NCBI RefSeq assembly: GCF_003171515.1
Contig: NC_089398.1
Span: 248,001-312,000 of the forward strand
Length of the DNA stretch: 64,000 nt
Origin: Pyrenophora tritici-repentis
Taxonomy: Eukaryota > Ascomycota > Dothideomycetes > Pleosporales > Pleosporaceae
Direction of reading: 5' to 3'
In this document: positions 62,428-64,000 of the stretch, one piece after another
Numbering within the stretch: position 1 is the stretch's first letter
How the letters are laid out: every line of letters begins with the position of its first letter
Notes under the pieces: model-generated
What the model was told of the DNA's origin: nothing
Database searches by the model: none
The model's input: only the letters and a program-made list of their open reading frames with translations
Made by a program: the position numbers and the translations under genes

Positions 62428-63441
62428 ATGTGCATCGCTATTCTTTCCTCCGCGCATCCCGACTATCCGTTCATTCTGCTGAATAACAGAGATGTAGGCG
62501 ATTTTGTAATTCATCATGTATCGCATCCTGCCGTCTAACAAGTCCAGGAATATCTCCATCGACCAACGGCAGAAGCGATATGGTGGCCCTCACCAGACAC
62601 CCAAGTCCTAGGCGGCTACGACCTCCACCGACCCGCCCACGGCACCTGGCTCGGCGTAACCCGACAAGGCCGACTAGCGGTCCTAACCAACTACCGCGAA
62701 GAAGACGAATCCATCGTAATCGGGGCCCGAAGCCGCGGCCTCATCCCTAACGCATGGTTAAAAAGCCCGCCTGCGAAAAACGAGTCAACCGTCGACTTTG
62801 CCAAGCGAATGATTGAAGAAGACGGCGTCCAAGGCGTGGGCGGCTTCTCCCTCTGCTACGGCTTCATGCAAGACGTAGTAAAAGGCCAAAATAACGGCCT
62901 CGCCATCGTCAGCAACCGCACGCCCGATACCAAAGACATCACGCACCTGCTCGCCGAACCAAACCAAACCCACGCCCTCAGCAACGCCGCCTACACCGAC
63001 CGCACCTGGCCCAAAGTCCTCAACGGCGAAGCCTGGACCCGACACGCCATTTCCGAATCCGTGGCCTTGGAAGAGACCCAGGAGCAGCTGATATCCCGCC
63101 TCCTCGCTGTCTTGTCAACGGATACCATGCCGCGGCAGAAGGAAAACGAAGAGTGGGATATGTATCTGAATCAGCTGAGGCATAGTATTTTTATTCCTGC
63201 GATTGGCAGGGATCATCTGGAGGAGCATAGGATGCCAAAGCATGAGGTGGGCGATGTGGTGAAGAATAAAGCAATGGATGCGACGAGTGGGTGCTATGGC
63301 ACCCAGAAGAATGTGATTGTAATGTGTGATCGGGAAGGCAAGGTGACGTATTTTGAGAGGACATTGTATGATGGGGATGCTAAGCCGATTGAGCTTGGCA
63401 AGGGGGATAGAAAGTTTGAGTATGAGATTGAGGGGTGGTAG
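62428..63441 (+). CDS. TANGO2/NRDE family protein
   Basis: Exons 62428-62493 and 62548-63441 give 319 aa. The protein starts 'MCIAILSSAHPDYPFILLNNRD' and the intron falls between the D and the E of the conserved Asn-Arg-Asp-Glu motif that names the family, followed by 'EYLHRPTAEAIWWP'. Other family blocks are 'GTWLGVTRQGRLAVLTNYRE', 'GFSLCYGF', 'NAAYTDRTWPKV' and the C-terminal 'GTQKNVIVMCDREGKVTYFER'. TANGO2 proteins have been linked to Golgi organisation, mitochondrial metabolism and heme handling; the biochemical role is debated, so none is assigned. Normal length, no damage. Confidence 0.92.
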
Positions 63442-63867
63442 GGGAGTAAGAGACTGTCGTGCTGTCATTTTCTGGGTGTTTGGTAATGGATTCACACATT
63501 TTCTTCTCAGCGCGTATCTTTTCCTGCATTCACAGCCTCTCTTCTCAGCGCGTCTACTCTCATTTTCCGAAAACGCTTTCACGTCATACTGACCCCCGAA
63601 CGTTGCGCAAGCGCACAGTCACGTGCTCACGTGTTCACGAACCCGCCGTCACCTGCACCCTTGTTTACCAACAGCACACATGGACCCCGTTTGCTCATAC
63701 CCTTGACTAAGCGACACACCACGCGCCTCAGTCAAGGTTGCGCACCCCAAACCTATACCTAGCTACTTCTCCCACCACTCTCACTCACTCTCCCACTCCT
63801 AGTTTGCAACACCGATCCCCCCCAGCTCACATTTCCCATTGCATCCCCCCATACACACACACACACA

Positions 63868-63899
<32 letters not shown>

Positions 63900-64000
63900 A
63901 CTGCGAACCCACCGTGCGACCAAGCGGCTCAAACCCCCAATTCTTGCCGCCCATCCCAGCAGCAGCAGCGGAAATATGTGTCTAATCTTTAGCATCACGC
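63442..64000. other. Intergenic region at the right edge
   Basis: No gene identified. A compound microsatellite, (AC)n then (CT)n, occupies about 63853-63895. Confidence 0.5.
63853..63895. repeat. Compound microsatellite (AC)n(CT)n
   Basis: About seven AC units run directly into about fourteen CT units. Confidence 0.9.

Noticed and set aside
63759..63998. Minus-strand 79-aa frame at the right edge
   Set aside because: Much of it is translated microsatellite (CT and AC repeats).

Overview
The window is nuclear DNA from a filamentous ascomycete, most likely a Dothideomycete of the Pleosporales type. That placement is an inference from gene content. The sequence shows single-copy fungal genes with 50-100 bp GT..AG introns, a P450, nitrilase and PTH11-like set, and old transposons carrying the CAG-to-TAG and TGG-to-TAG stop codons typical of repeat-induced point mutation (RIP). 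No prokaryotic operon, CRISPR array, rRNA or tRNA gene was seen.

Positions 1-26337 are a nested transposon block with one ordinary gene in it. In order: (i) the 5' end of an LTR retrotransposon running off the left edge on the minus strand (1-2404); (ii) a RIP-damaged pogo/Fot-type transposase split by a solo LTR with a perfect 5-bp duplication (2405-3594), with a second damaged copy head-to-head beside it (3774-4085); (iii) a Tc1/mariner element with about 85-bp inverted repeats that holds two convergent genes, a DD34E transposase and a 564-aa protein of unknown role (4924-8300); (iv) a six-exon cytochrome P450 (9053-10866); (v) an intact hAT element with a perfect 8-bp duplication (11600-14794) inserted into a damaged pogo element; (vi) further pogo fragments, two of them meeting head-to-head at one shared TA (16069-16070); (vii) a chromodomain Ty3/gypsy element with identical 188-bp LTRs, a likely self-priming site and an in-frame UAG between gag and pol (17093-22477); (viii) a Ty1/copia element cut off in reverse transcriptase by the gypsy LTR (22478-26337), with a primer-binding site matching the anticodon stem-loop of initiator tRNA-Met.

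Positions 28980-36522 are ordinary gene space: a RING-CH membrane ubiquitin ligase, an RS/coiled-coil nuclear protein, a rhodopsin-domain (PTH11-like) membrane protein and a nitrilase, the last two divergent across a promoter region with a 24-bp tandem repeat. An intact pogo element (36614-38487) follows.

Positions 38490-48815 are gene-poor. They hold an aldo-keto reductase pseudogene, two small secreted cysteine-rich proteins (123 aa with 6 Cys; 69 aa with 8 Cys) that look like effectors, and two short non-autonomous hAT elements (47179-47306 and 47745-47906) that share the termini of the full-length hAT and have perfect 8-bp duplications.

Positions 48816-63441 are housekeeping gene space: a Pro-rich membrane-anchored protein, HGH1, an MFS transporter with a probable frameshift in a G run, the TFIIF large subunit, a Cid1-family nucleotidyltransferase, a small membrane protein and a TANGO2/NRDE protein. 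The genes do not form a single pathway. The most notable content is the transposon biology (hAT with its dependants, the two-gene Tc1 element, self-priming gypsy) and the two effector-like genes in the repeat-rich compartment.
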